Shown here piece after piece: positions 1 through 9,149 of a DNA stretch of 37,537 nucleotides. The DNA lies in NCBI GenBank assembly GCA_029068395.1, contig JAIECQ010000164.1:1-37537 (forward strand). The letters are read 5' to 3'. Below the pieces are notes generated by a model. The model worked only from the letters and a program-made list of their open reading frames with translations, searched no databases and had not been told where the DNA came from. The position numbers were made by a program, and so were the translations under genes. The stretch comes from Rikenellaceae bacterium. GTDB taxonomy: Bacteria; Bacteroidota; Bacteroidia; Bacteroidales; Rikenellaceae. Each line of letters opens with the position of its first letter. Positions within the stretch are counted from its first letter, which is position 1.

Positions 1-135
1 TTATCCGCTTAGTTGTTCCTCAAACATATCAAAACGGGGTCCGTGACCCCTCCCCCGGAAGGGCCGCCGGAGGCAGTGCCAGCAAAATAACGGCAGTGCC
101 AGCAAACCATCACCGTCAGTTTCGTCAATAGTCAT
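1..135 (-). CDS. possible small ORF (44 aa) overlapping the recQ stop
   Basis: Reverse-strand reading gives MTIDETDGDGLLALPLFCWHCLRRPFRGRGHGPRFDMFEEQLSG*. Its ATG overlaps the recQ TGA (ATGA). No family recognised. Confidence 0.2.
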   Translation of the reverse strand: MTIDETDGDGLLALPLFCWHCLRRPFRGRGHGPRFDMFEEQLSG

Positions 136-2084
136 TTGTCTGTAGTCACGATGCCGTTTTTATCTGTATACAGTCTGCCTTGTTCTGTCATGCGTTGCAA
201 TATTCCGGTAATTATCTCTTTGTTGCCATTCACTTGTGCGACTATCTGTTGAGGGTCGTAAAGACCTTGCCTTGCCAGCTCTATTATTCTGTTTTCTATG
301 GCTTGATTGGCAGAGTTGTTTTTCCTGCGAGCCAGGCATACATCGCAGCATCCGCACTCTTGGGGTTCTTTCTCTCCGAAATAGCTTTGTAGCATCACGC
401 TTCTGCATCGGTCTGAGCGGTCTGTATATTCGGTCATGGCATTAAGACGCGCCACCATCTGCTGCATGCGTCCGTGATAGATAAGGTGAGGTATGTGTAT
501 GTTACTGCGAGGCAGCCGCTCTTCGCATAGGGTCAGCAGGGGAGAGCGGTTGCGCGGTATGTAGCGTATCACGCGCAGCCGCGAGAGCCTTAACAATGCT
601 TCAGACACAAAAGCGGCAGTATATCCCGACACGTGGGCTATGAACTCTTCGTTTATGGGCACTAACGACGAAAATATGCCGGTGTAAAGACGTAACAGTA
701 TGCGTATCAGGCTTTCAAGCTCGGCGTTTGTTATCTGCACGTTGTAAAGGTCTTCGCGCGAGACTGTAAACATTATGCGTGTCGGGTTGTCAAGCTCTTC
801 TGTGAGAATCAGATATCCGGCCAGCTGCAATATGCGCAGTGAGCTTATCACTGTCATTGAGTAACGGTTGAATCGCTTGCAGAAGTCGAATATGTCGAAC
901 TGCCTGGTTGTCATGCGTCCGTCTCCGGTGGCTATCCCGAAATAGTTGTGTACCTGCTCGTAAATGTCTTTTATGGTCTCGATAGGAGGGAACTCTGCCG
1001 CTATCCGCTTGTCGGCGGCCTGCTTGTCGGCAGCTCCCCGCAACAACACGGCATAAGAGCGTCTGCCGTCTCGTCCGGCCCTTCCCGCCTCCTGATAGTA
1101 CGCCTCTAACGAGTCGGCCATCTGATAATGTATCACCACCCTCACATCGGGCTTGTCTATACCCATCCCGAAGGCGTTTGTTGCAGCCATTACGCGCACC
1201 TGGCCATTGAGCCAAGCCTCCTGATGGGCGCCCCGCAGACGATAGTCGAGTCCTCCGTGATAAAACTGCGCCGTTATGCCGTACTCGTTAAGACGCGCGG
1301 CCACATCTTCGCACTCTTTGCGCTTTCGGCAATATACGATGGCGCTACCTTTCACGGCCGTGAGTATGCGGAACATCTCGCCGTCTTTGTCGTCGCTCTG
1401 GCGCACCACATAGCTTATGTTGGGTCGTGCGAAGCTCATAGACAGCTTTATGGCGTTGTTGCCGAAACGCAGACACTGCATTATGTCGTCGCACACCTGC
1501 TCTGTGGCTGTGGCTGTCAGTGCCAGTATCGGCGCGTCGGGAGCCCATTGACGCAGACGTTCTATCTTAAGATATGCGGGTCTGAAGTCGTAACCCCACT
1601 GCGATATGCAGTGAGCCTCGTCTACAACTATCATAGACACGTTCATCTTCTGAAACCGGGCCTTGAATATGTCGGTGTCGAGCCTTTCCGGCGCCAGATA
1701 CAGCAGTTTGTAGTCGCCATAAACGCAGTTGTCGAGCACGCGGTCTATCTCGCTTGCCGACATGCCGCTGTGTACCGCCTGTGCCATTATGCCACGCCTG
1801 CGAAGGGCGTCCACCTGGTCTTTCATCAGCGATATCAGCGGCGTCACCACAATGGTTATGCCGTCCATTAGCATGGCAGGCACCTGAAAGGTTATAGACT
1901 TGCCTCCGCCTGTTGGCATGAGAGCAAGAGTGTCGTGCCCCGACATGATGGCGTTTATCACGTCGGGCTGAATGGAGCGGAACGAGTCGTAGCCCCAATA
2001 CCTCTTAAGTATCTCAAGGGCCTTGTCCATAAAAGATGCTGTTAGTGTAGTGATACAGTCTGCCACTCTCTGATGCCGTGACAA
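132..2084 (-). CDS. recQ: ATP-dependent DNA helicase RecQ
   Basis: Walker A LMPTGGGKSITFQ, DEAH box VVDEAHCISQWGYDFRP, motif VI YYQEAGRAGRDG, and the RecQ zinc-binding cysteines C-x(n)-CGCCDVC. The true start is probably an internal Met (MDKALEILKRYWGYDSFRSIQ). Confidence 0.95.
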   Translation of the reverse strand: MSRHQRVADCITTLTASFMDKALEILKRYWGYDSFRSIQPDVINAIMSGHDTLALMPTGGGKSITFQVPAMLMDGITIVVTPLISLMKDQVDALRRRGIMAQAVHSGMSASEIDRVLDNCVYGDYKLLYLAPERLDTDIFKARFQKMNVSMIVVDEAHCISQWGYDFRPAYLKIERLRQWAPDAPILALTATATEQVCDDIMQCLRFGNNAIKLSMSFARPNISYVVRQSDDKDGEMFRILTAVKGSAIVYCRKRKECEDVAARLNEYGITAQFYHGGLDYRLRGAHQEAWLNGQVRVMAATNAFGMGIDKPDVRVVIHYQMADSLEAYYQEAGRAGRDGRRSYAVLLRGAADKQAADKRIAAEFPPIETIKDIYEQVHNYFGIATGDGRMTTRQFDIFDFCKRFNRYSMTVISSLRILQLAGYLILTEELDNPTRIMFTVSREDLYNVQITNAELESLIRILLRLYTGIFSSLVPINEEFIAHVSGYTAAFVSEALLRLSRLRVIRYIPRNRSPLLTLCEERLPRSNIHIPHLIYHGRMQQMVARLNAMTEYTDRSDRCRSVMLQSYFGEKEPQECGCCDVCLARRKNNSANQAIENRIIELARQGLYDPQQIVAQVNGNKEIITGILQRMTEQGRLYTDKNGIVTTDK

Positions 2085-2111
2085 AACGAAAACAAGGAAA
2101 CCGCCCCCGGC

Positions 2112-3152
2112 CTACGACAAACCGAGGCGGGCAAGCACCTTGTCTGCAATTACCATAGGGTCTATGTTGCGCATGCACTCGCGGGTGCCTTTGTAACACG
2201 TTCGGTTGCCGAATATAGAGCAGGGACGACACCCGACACTGTCGCCTATCATGTCGTCGGTCTCTTGCCCATACCCGCCGAAGCCGGCATAAGGATGGGT
2301 CGCGCCCCACACCGACACCACCGGCAGCCCTACCAGCGATGCTATGTGCTGCGATGCCGAGTCCATGCTCACCATTGCGTCGAGGTTAGACATTAGCGCC
2401 ATCTCGCCCTCCATGTCGAGCCGCCCTATCACCGACACCACGCGGTCATAGGAGCCTGCCCAACTACCCGCCACCGCCTTTTCTTTGTCGCCGCCTCCGA
2501 ATACGAATATGTCGCACCCGCAGTCTGAGAGCCTCTTTATCACCTGCTCCATCAGCTCTACGGGATATATCTTGCCCTCATGGCGTGCAAACGGAGCCAC
2601 TCCCACGGCAGGAGCACCGCTTGAGTGGTCATTGAAGAATGGCGAGAGGTGTCTCTGTCTGCGTATGCTCTCTGTCAGTGTCACCGTCATCCCTAACGAG
2701 CGCAACACGTCGGCATAACACTCTGTCATGGGCCGCAACGGACGCATTGTTTTGTTGTGGCGTCTTGTGAGCAGCCTCCTTCCTCTTCTCTGTTTGTCTA
2801 TCACTGCCGCGCCTATGCCGCATAACCTCATAAACAGACGTATTATGCGCGACCTTAGCGACGAGTGCATGTCGGCCACGGCGTCGGGACAGTAGCGTTT
2901 TCGGCACTCTGCCGCCAACCTCACTACGCCAGGCAGCGACGAGTAACGTTTGTCTTTGAGGTCTACACCCGCCACCTCCATGTTAGAGGGTGCTCCGCCA
3001 AACAGGAAGAAAGGCTCAAACCCCTTGCGTGTGACCACATGCAGCCTCACATGGGGGTTCTGTGCCGCCGCCCTCCTTACCACAGATGCCAGCATGGCCA
3101 CGTCGCCCATGGCCGAGAATCGGGTTACGAGTATGTCGTGCGGTCGTTTCAC
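2112..3152 (-). CDS. glycosyltransferase family 9 (heptosyltransferase-like)
   Basis: N-terminal ILVTRFSAMGDVAML and C-terminal MVSMDSASQHIASLVGLPVVSVWGATHP are typical GT9 signatures. Confidence 0.88.
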   Translation of the reverse strand: MKRPHDILVTRFSAMGDVAMLASVVRRAAAQNPHVRLHVVTRKGFEPFFLFGGAPSNMEVAGVDLKDKRYSSLPGVVRLAAECRKRYCPDAVADMHSSLRSRIIRLFMRLCGIGAAVIDKQRRGRRLLTRRHNKTMRPLRPMTECYADVLRSLGMTVTLTESIRRQRHLSPFFNDHSSGAPAVGVAPFARHEGKIYPVELMEQVIKRLSDCGCDIFVFGGGDKEKAVAGSWAGSYDRVVSVIGRLDMEGEMALMSNLDAMVSMDSASQHIASLVGLPVVSVWGATHPYAGFGGYGQETDDMIGDSVGCRPCSIFGNRTCYKGTRECMRNIDPMVIADKVLARLGLS

Positions 3153-3754
3153 TGCTTGGCGTAAAGTACGGGGTTAAGGGCGGGGTCGTTGTACATCTTC
3201 ATCTGTCGATATACCTTCATATATTTGCGTCCGGCCTCTATGTCGGCCAGCAGCTCCTCTATGGCTGTCGACAGGTCGACAAGCTGGGTCTTGAGCACCG
3301 CCAGCTTGTCGGCGCACTGCTTGCGATGGGCGGTGTCGGTGTCGGTGCGTCTGGACTCGGCATCCATGTGGTATATCTTAAGATAGAGTATCGACAGGCG
3401 GTCTACGGCCCACGCCGGACTCTCGGTGTTGATGGTGGCCGAGGCTGACGGTGTTACCGACGAATATTTGTCGAGGAAATAGGAGTCGATGTATTCGACC
3501 ATGTCGGTGCGCTCCTGGTTAGAGGCGTCGATGCGTCGTTTGAGTGTCAGTGCCTCTGACGGGTCAATCTCGGGGTCGCGAATGATGTCTTCAAAGTGCC
3601 ATTGAACCGTGTCTATCCAGTTTTTGTGATAGAGAAGGTGTTCTAACGAACGCTCGGGATAGGGGTTGTTTACAGGGGTGTCGACATTGTCGGTTATATG
3701 GTAATCGGCTATAGAACGGGTGAATATCTGCCCGCAAAGTTCTGTGAAAGTCAT
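3149..3754 (-). CDS. DUF4254 domain-containing protein
   Basis: MTFTELCGQIFTRSIADYHITDNVDTPVNNPYP...LLYHKNWIDTVQWHFEDIIRDPEIDP. Start placed at the internal Met downstream of a canonical promoter. 4-nt overlap with the downstream GT9 gene. Confidence 0.8.
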   Translation of the reverse strand: MTFTELCGQIFTRSIADYHITDNVDTPVNNPYPERSLEHLLYHKNWIDTVQWHFEDIIRDPEIDPSEALTLKRRIDASNQERTDMVEYIDSYFLDKYSSVTPSASATINTESPAWAVDRLSILYLKIYHMDAESRRTDTDTAHRKQCADKLAVLKTQLVDLSTAIEELLADIEAGRKYMKVYRQMKMYNDPALNPVLYAKQ

Positions 3755-3774
3755 GTTGTCAGTGTTTTTATTTG

Positions 3775-3806
3775 CAAATGTAACAAAATCTTTCGCATGC
3801 GGCAAA
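3775..3806 (-). promoter_or_regulatory. Bacteroidota sigma-ABfr-type promoter for the DUF4254/GT9 unit
   Basis: On the reverse strand: TTTG (3806-3803), N20, TACATTTG (3782-3775). Confidence 0.7.
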
Positions 3807-3951
3807 TCAAAAAGCATGCGTGGCAGATGCCTGTTTTGAATTGTGGGGCTTTTTTATTTCCTTTGTCATATCGTTGGTCTCTAAGGCATGAGATTTGCGT
3901 CTGAGACCGTGCCGGGGCAGGGTGGCGCCAAGGCCTGCGTAGAGATATGAC

Positions 3952-5118
3952 ATGATGAAAACAATGAAAATATTGCCATACCTTATGATGTCGGTGTTTG
4001 TGCTGACAGGGTGCCGTGCTCCGGTCATGCCGGCTATAGACGTTGCCGTGGCGCCCTGCGACGATACGTTGCACTACTCCGATGTGGTCAGCCGTGTTGG
4101 CTACGTGACCCTCGACACCGAAGGCAAGGTGCCCTTGGGGCGAATCGTCTGCATAGAGCGAGGCGAGAGCTATATCTTCCTCACCTCTACGGGAGTGAGG
4201 GGTGTGCTTCAGTTCGATGCCAAGGGTCGTCTTGTGCGTCGGGTGCCCCTGCCCGAGGGCGATGCGGTGTCGTCGCTTGCCGTCGACCGCGACCACAGAC
4301 TGCTGTTAGTGGGGTGCGGACACAGGGTTCACATATACAACTTTGCGGGACGCCATCTGCGCACGGTGCCGCTGTCTCAGGGACGATGGACGGTGCACGG
4401 CCCGCAACCCGGCTATATGCACAAGCTGACAGTGCCGCCATCTGACGACATAGACGCCGAAGGTTTCCGCTTCGTCGAGGTGGCCAATTACCGCGACTCG
4501 GCGGTCAACTCGCTGCCTCACCGCGACACCATGTGGCAGCACATAGGCGGAGGCAAGATGCGCCGACTTCACCTGCCCCTGCTTTACGGATATGATGCGC
4601 ACGGCAGCATGGAGGTGCTGTCGACGGTCAACGACACCATATTTGCCGTAGACCGTAGCTGTGTGCGTCCCGTGGCGGTCATATCGCGCGGCGGCGACAG
4701 CCTCTATACCCGCACCGTGAGCCTTGCCATGCCGCGACGCATAGACCCTGCGTGGTATCACATAGAGTCTATGATGTCCACCTTTGGACACATCTATCTG
4801 CGTGTGCGTCACAACGACTCTCTTAGCGTTGTGGCATACGACAGGGCGGACGGCAGTGTGCGCCGCTATCGCTCGCCGTGCACCTATAAAGACCTCACGG
4901 CCCGTTTTCGCCTCTTTGACAACGACTATGACGGCGGTGCCGGCGCATGGGGCGACTTCGCACTGGCCGACGGCAGCTTCGCCACGGTGATCTATCCGCG
5001 CGATATCGCCCGCCTCAGACGAAAGGGCCTTTTCACCCAAGTCAAAAGCAAAGACCTGCGCGATGAGCTTGCCAGGGCGGGTAAGTCTCCCATTGTCATG
5101 TTTATATATTTCAAATAG
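3952..5118 (+). CDS. 6-bladed beta-propeller-type lipoprotein (Bacteroidales family)
   Basis: Signal peptide with lipobox VFVLTGC; repeated blade-like motifs (LQFDAKGRLVRRVPLPEG, VHIYNFAGRHLRTVPL). Confidence 0.65.
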   Translation: MMKTMKILPYLMMSVFVLTGCRAPVMPAIDVAVAPCDDTLHYSDVVSRVGYVTLDTEGKVPLGRIVCIERGESYIFLTSTGVRGVLQFDAKGRLVRRVPLPEGDAVSSLAVDRDHRLLLVGCGHRVHIYNFAGRHLRTVPLSQGRWTVHGPQPGYMHKLTVPPSDDIDAEGFRFVEVANYRDSAVNSLPHRDTMWQHIGGGKMRRLHLPLLYGYDAHGSMEVLSTVNDTIFAVDRSCVRPVAVISRGGDSLYTRTVSLAMPRRIDPAWYHIESMMSTFGHIYLRVRHNDSLSVVAYDRADGSVRRYRSPCTYKDLTARFRLFDNDYDGGAGAWGDFALADGSFATVIYPRDIARLRRKGLFTQVKSKDLRDELARAGKSPIVMFIYFK

Positions 5119-5280
5119 CCGTGTGCCGTTGCCTCTGCAAGAAGGAAGATGACATTTGCCGTCTTCCGTCTTGTTTTTGGTATGCTTTATGTATGACTAT
5201 GTGAAAGCTCATGCCGTGCGCACTGCTGCGTGACGGTGGCAGACGCCTGCATGGGGAGTAGAAACTAAAACTTATGAGAT

Positions 5281-5433
5281 ATGTACAACGATAACATTAA
5301 AGACGATTTGTCGTGCACCGAACATAAGCTTAAGGTGGACCGATCGAAAGAGAACATACGTAAGACAAACTGCATCACGCTCACTATTGTAGGGGTGGCT
5401 GCCATGATAATAGCACTGCTGTCTATTGTTTAG
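5281..5433 (+). CDS. small single-pass membrane protein (50 aa), uncharacterised
   Basis: Translation MYNDNIKDDLSCTEHKLKVDRSKENIRKTNCITLTIVGVAAMIIALLSIV*: charged N-terminus and a C-terminal hydrophobic helix. Below the cutoff of the supplied ORF track. Confidence 0.45.
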   Translation: MYNDNIKDDLSCTEHKLKVDRSKENIRKTNCITLTIVGVAAMIIALLSIV

Positions 5434-5530
5434 CCGCCGTTCAGGTTATGCCATTTTATGTTATGATAGAATTTATGATAGAATATTTTGTAATAAGAAT
5501 AATGGGAGAGCTTGTGCCCGTTCGCCTGAT

Positions 5531-5581
5531 AAAGAGAAAGCGTAACGACAGGCTCGGTTAGCCTGCCGCTACGCTCTTTTT
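5531..5581. terminator. hairpin terminator between the + strand small ORF and the end of thiF
   Basis: AAAGAGAAAGCGTAACGACAGGCT-CGGTT-AGCCTGCCGCTACGCTCTTTTT: inverted repeat flanked by A and T tracts, probably bidirectional. Confidence 0.7.
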
Positions 5582-5700
5582 GCCTTTGTGCATTTGTTCG
5601 TGCACTGTTGTCCTTGTCTTTGCCCATTTTGCCGGGTCAGCCCTTCGGGAGCCGTGAAAACCCGAACGCCATCAATGGGACGTGTGCACCGAATGCCCCT

Positions 5701-6381
5701 TTACAGGTCGAATATGCGGAACGACAGCTTTCTCATGTCTGCCACAAGCAGCCTCCCCTCGAGGGTGTCGCCGATGCGCGCGATGTATTTTATCGTCTCG
5801 ACGGCCTCTATCGACCCTATTATCCCCGGCATGGGGGGCATTACGCCCACCGCCGCTTTTTGTTTCGGCACACGCGGGAACAGCTCGTGGTAATAGACCC
5901 CGCACGAGGGTGTGAACAGGGCCACCTGTCCGCCCATCTCTTCGGCGCTGGCATATATGAACGGCTTGCCGTGGGCCTTGCACTTTTCAGACAGCATGAC
6001 ACGCACAGCGTAACTGTCGGTGCAGTCGACCACCATGTCGGCCTCGGCGGCAAGACGGGTGAAGTTGTCGCCATCTACGGCTATGGTGTGGGCCACTATC
6101 TCTATCTCGGGGTTTATGGCTGCAAGGCGCGCTGCCGCACACTCGGCCTTGGGCATGCCTATCTGGTCGGTGGTGTATAGCACCTGACGTTGCAGGTTAG
6201 AGAGGGCCACTCTGTCGTGGTCGGCTATCATGAGGGTGCCTATGCCCGCGGCAGCCAAGTATTGAAGCACCGCCGAGCCCAGACCTCCGCACCCGGCCAC
6301 AAACACCCTTGCCTCCGATAGCCTTTTCTGTTGCTCGTCCCCGAACCCCTCTATCGCCGAACGGCTGTATCTCTCTGTCAT
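5701..6381 (-). CDS. thiF: ThiF/MoeB/HesA-family adenylyltransferase (E1-like)
   Basis: GCGGLGSAVLQYLAAAGIGTLMIADHDRVALSNLQRQVLY and VVDCTDSYAVR. Last gene of the thi operon; ATGA overlap with thiH. Confidence 0.85.
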   Translation of the reverse strand: MTERYSRSAIEGFGDEQQKRLSEARVFVAGCGGLGSAVLQYLAAAGIGTLMIADHDRVALSNLQRQVLYTTDQIGMPKAECAAARLAAINPEIEIVAHTIAVDGDNFTRLAAEADMVVDCTDSYAVRVMLSEKCKAHGKPFIYASAEEMGGQVALFTPSCGVYYHELFPRVPKQKAAVGVMPPMPGIIGSIEAVETIKYIARIGDTLEGRLLVADMRKLSFRIFDL

Positions 6382-7538
6382 AGCGCGCTGCGTGATAGTT
6401 TGGAGGTGTTGCGGTTGAGCGACAGGTCCCAGTCTTTCCACACCACCTCGAAGTTGTGCGAGTTTATGGACTCGACAATCTCAGATACGGGGCGGTCGTC
6501 GTTGACGCTGAATTGCTCCAGCTCCTTGTTCTGCTCCCAGTCCGAATATCCCCCGGGGGCGGTCTTGGACCCCGCGCTCATGGTGGTGACGCCCAGCTCT
6601 ATGACGCCGTCGCGGAAGCGCGGACTCTCTCTTGTGGATAGCGATATCTCGAGGTCTTCGCTCAGAAGACGATAGGCCGTTATCAGCTGTAACAGGTCGC
6701 GCTCGGTGGTGGGGTAGTTGGGCTGAAAACCCTCGCCCACAAAGGGACGCAGCCGCGGGAATGATATCGAGCACTTGGTACGCCAATATCTGTTTTGTAT
6801 GTAGTGTATGTGCAGGGCTGTGAAAAAGGCGTCGGTGCGCCAGTTTTCAAGTCCTATCAGGTTGCCCACGCCCACCTTGTATATGCCGGCCTGACCGAGC
6901 CTGTCGGCGGTTTCGAGCCGGTAACGGTAGTCGCGCTTGCGTCCTGCCGGGTGATAGAGCGGATATCGGGCCTCGTTGTAGGTCTCCTGATATACGCACA
7001 CGGTGTGCAGGCCGTGGCCGATAAGCATCTCATAGTCGGCGGTATCGAGCGGCTGCACCTCTATTGAGGTCTGGTCGAAATATCTCGACACTGTGTCTAT
7101 CGACTCGGCCATGTAGTCGACCCCCGCATGTCTGGGCGACTCGCCCGTCACCAGCAGTATGTGTTTGAAAGGATGGCCGTCGGCCTGTATGGCCTGTGCC
7201 TCGCGCTCTATCTGCTGTTGGGTCAGGGTCACGCGTCCTATCTGGTTCTTGCAGTTGAAACCGCAATATACGCAGTGGTTGGTGCAGTGGTTTGATATAT
7301 ACAATGGTATGTATATCTGCATGGTGCGCCCGAACCTGCGTCGCGTGGCTGCGGCCGAGGCGCGTGCCATCTCTTCGATATAGGGGGCTGCTGCGGGCGA
7401 TACCAGCACGGCAAAATCTTCAGGGCTTATATTCACCCCTTTGGCCAGTACGCGCTCCACGTCGGCGGCAGAGGCACTCTCTATGAACCGCGTCATTTTG
7501 TCCCAGTCCCACCTCTGTTTGTAATCGTAAAAAGTCAT
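6378..7538 (-). CDS. thiH: 2-iminoacetate synthase ThiH (radical SAM)
   Basis: CTNHCVYCGFNCKNQIGR radical SAM cluster and IEVQPLDTADYEMLIGHGLHTVCVYQETYN. Start set at MTFYDYKQRWDW. Confidence 0.93.
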   Translation of the reverse strand: MTFYDYKQRWDWDKMTRFIESASAADVERVLAKGVNISPEDFAVLVSPAAAPYIEEMARASAAATRRRFGRTMQIYIPLYISNHCTNHCVYCGFNCKNQIGRVTLTQQQIEREAQAIQADGHPFKHILLVTGESPRHAGVDYMAESIDTVSRYFDQTSIEVQPLDTADYEMLIGHGLHTVCVYQETYNEARYPLYHPAGRKRDYRYRLETADRLGQAGIYKVGVGNLIGLENWRTDAFFTALHIHYIQNRYWRTKCSISFPRLRPFVGEGFQPNYPTTERDLLQLITAYRLLSEDLEISLSTRESPRFRDGVIELGVTTMSAGSKTAPGGYSDWEQNKELEQFSVNDDRPVSEIVESINSHNFEVVWKDWDLSLNRNTSKLSRSAL

Positions 7539-7543
7539 TGTTG

Positions 7544-8314
7544 TCAGTCGTTGAGAAAAGATGTCAGTGGACTTGTGGCCGATGCCGAATCTCTTATGGG
7601 TGCGGTGCCGGCCTCGAAAGCCTTGCGTCCGGCCTCTACCGCCATTTTGAATGCCTGAGCCATTGCCGCAGGGTCGCCTGCCACAGCTATGGCGGTGTTG
7701 ACCAGCACGGCGTCGGCGCCCATCTCCATGGCCCAAGCGGCCTGCGAGGGGGTGCCTATGCCGGCGTCGACCACCACGGGCACATTGCTCTGCTCTATGA
7801 TGATGCGCAGAAATTCGAGCGTGGCCAGCCCTTTGTTAGAGCCTATGGGGGCACCCAGCGGCATCACGCATGCGGCGCCGGCATCCTCCAGACGCTTGCA
7901 CAGCACGGGGTCGGCATGTATGTACGGCATCACCGTGAACCCATCCTTGGCCAGCTCCTCGCATGCCTTAAGCGTCTCGACGGCGTCGGGCATGAGGTAG
8001 CGCTGGTCGGGGTGTATCTCAAGCTTTATGAGGTTTGTGCCGAGCGCCTCGCGTGCCAGTTGCGCCGCAAAGACGGCCTCGCCGGCGTCGCGCACTCCCG
8101 AGGTGTTGGGCAGAAGCTCTATGCCCGGCATGCGTAACGACTGCAACATGTCGTCGTTGTCGTTTCTGAGGTCTATGCGTTTGAGCGCAACCGTCACAAG
8201 GCCGCTGCCCGATGCCTTCACCGCCTCGGCCATGACACGGTTGGAGGCGAACTTGCCCGTGCCGACGAAAAGACGCGAGCGCATGGTGTGGTCACCTATC
8301 CTTAACTGTTCCAT
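7544..8314 (-). CDS. thiG: thiazole synthase ThiG
   Basis: [19 protein letters not shown] (Schiff-base Lys), [32 protein letters not shown]. Start set at [14 protein letters not shown]. Confidence 0.95.
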   Translation of the reverse strand: MEQLRIGDHTMRSRLFVGTGKFASNRVMAEAVKASGSGLVTVALKRIDLRNDNDDMLQSLRMPGIELLPNTSGVRDAGEAVFAAQLAREALGTNLIKLEIHPDQRYLMPDAVETLKACEELAKDGFTVMPYIHADPVLCKRLEDAGAACVMPLGAPIGSNKGLATLEFLRIIIEQSNVPVVVDAGIGTPSQAAWAMEMGADAVLVNTAIAVAGDPAAMAQAFKMAVEAGRKAFEAGTAPIRDSASATSPLTSFLND

Positions 8315-8510
8315 AAATAAATATCTGAAAGAGGCAGAGCCTCTTGGTTGGTGTCTTGCTGTTGTATCGGGCGCGAACATCCCCCATGCCGTGCCCTTGT
8401 CATGTCCCCGAAGATGTTTCCCCGGTTGTTCTCTCTTGTCATGCCCGTGCCCCCCCTGTCATGCCCCCTGCCTGTAGCGGGTTGCCGCCATGGCTTTGCG
8501 GCCCTGTGGG

Positions 8511-9149
8511 CTATTCAAACAGCCCTGTCAGCTCTACAAACCGGCGGGTCGCCGCGCATGGGTCGTCGGCATGCGATATGGCTCCGCCTATGGCAATGCC
8601 GTGCACTCCTGTGCGGGCAATGGCGGCCACGTCGTCGGGTGTTATGCCTCCTATGGCCACCACGGGAGGGGCATTCTTCACCGCCGACATAATACGCGCA
8701 TATCCCTCTATGCCCAATATGGGGGCGAGCGCCTTTTTGGTGGCGGTGTGGCGCATCGGCCCCAGCCCTATATAGTCGGCTCCCGCCTCCATGGCCGCCT
8801 TGATATCCTCTTCGGTGTTGGCGGTGACACCTATTATGGCATCGCCCAGCATGTGGCGGGCCTCCCCGGGAGGCATGTCGCCACGGCCTAAGTGTACCCC
8901 GTCGGCCTTTACGCGGGCGGCCACCTCCACGCGGTCGTCTATTATGAGCACCCCGCCGCAGGCATGCACCGGCAGCAGCAGCATCCTGGCCGTCTGCTCA
9001 ACCATGCTGTCGTCGTGCTCTTTCATGCGCAACTGCACCCACCGTCCGCCGCCGCTCAGGTATAGAGCCACCTCTGAGGCGATATCTTGGGGCGTCGCTC
9101 CGGTGGTTATATATTGCAGACGGGCTATCTTGTCTCTGTCTGTTGCCAT
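8511..9149 (-). CDS. thiE: thiamine phosphate synthase ThiE
   Basis: WVQLRMKEHDD, LIIDDRVEVAARVKADGVHLGRGD, YIGLGPMRHTATK, AIGGITPDD. Confidence 0.92.
   Translation of the reverse strand: MATDRDKIARLQYITTGATPQDIASEVALYLSGGGRWVQLRMKEHDDSMVEQTARMLLLPVHACGGVLIIDDRVEVAARVKADGVHLGRGDMPPGEARHMLGDAIIGVTANTEEDIKAAMEAGADYIGLGPMRHTATKKALAPILGIEGYARIMSAVKNAPPVVAIGGITPDDVAAIARTGVHGIAIGGAISHADDPCAATRRFVELTGLFE

Noticed and set aside
1128-1871. 247-aa + strand ORF antisense to recQ
   Set aside because: RecQ on the reverse strand has complete helicase motifs; this is a shadow ORF.
4306-5040. 244-aa ORF antisense to the beta-propeller lipoprotein gene
   Set aside because: Sense ORF has a signal peptide and blade motifs; the antisense product is low-complexity and unrecognisable.
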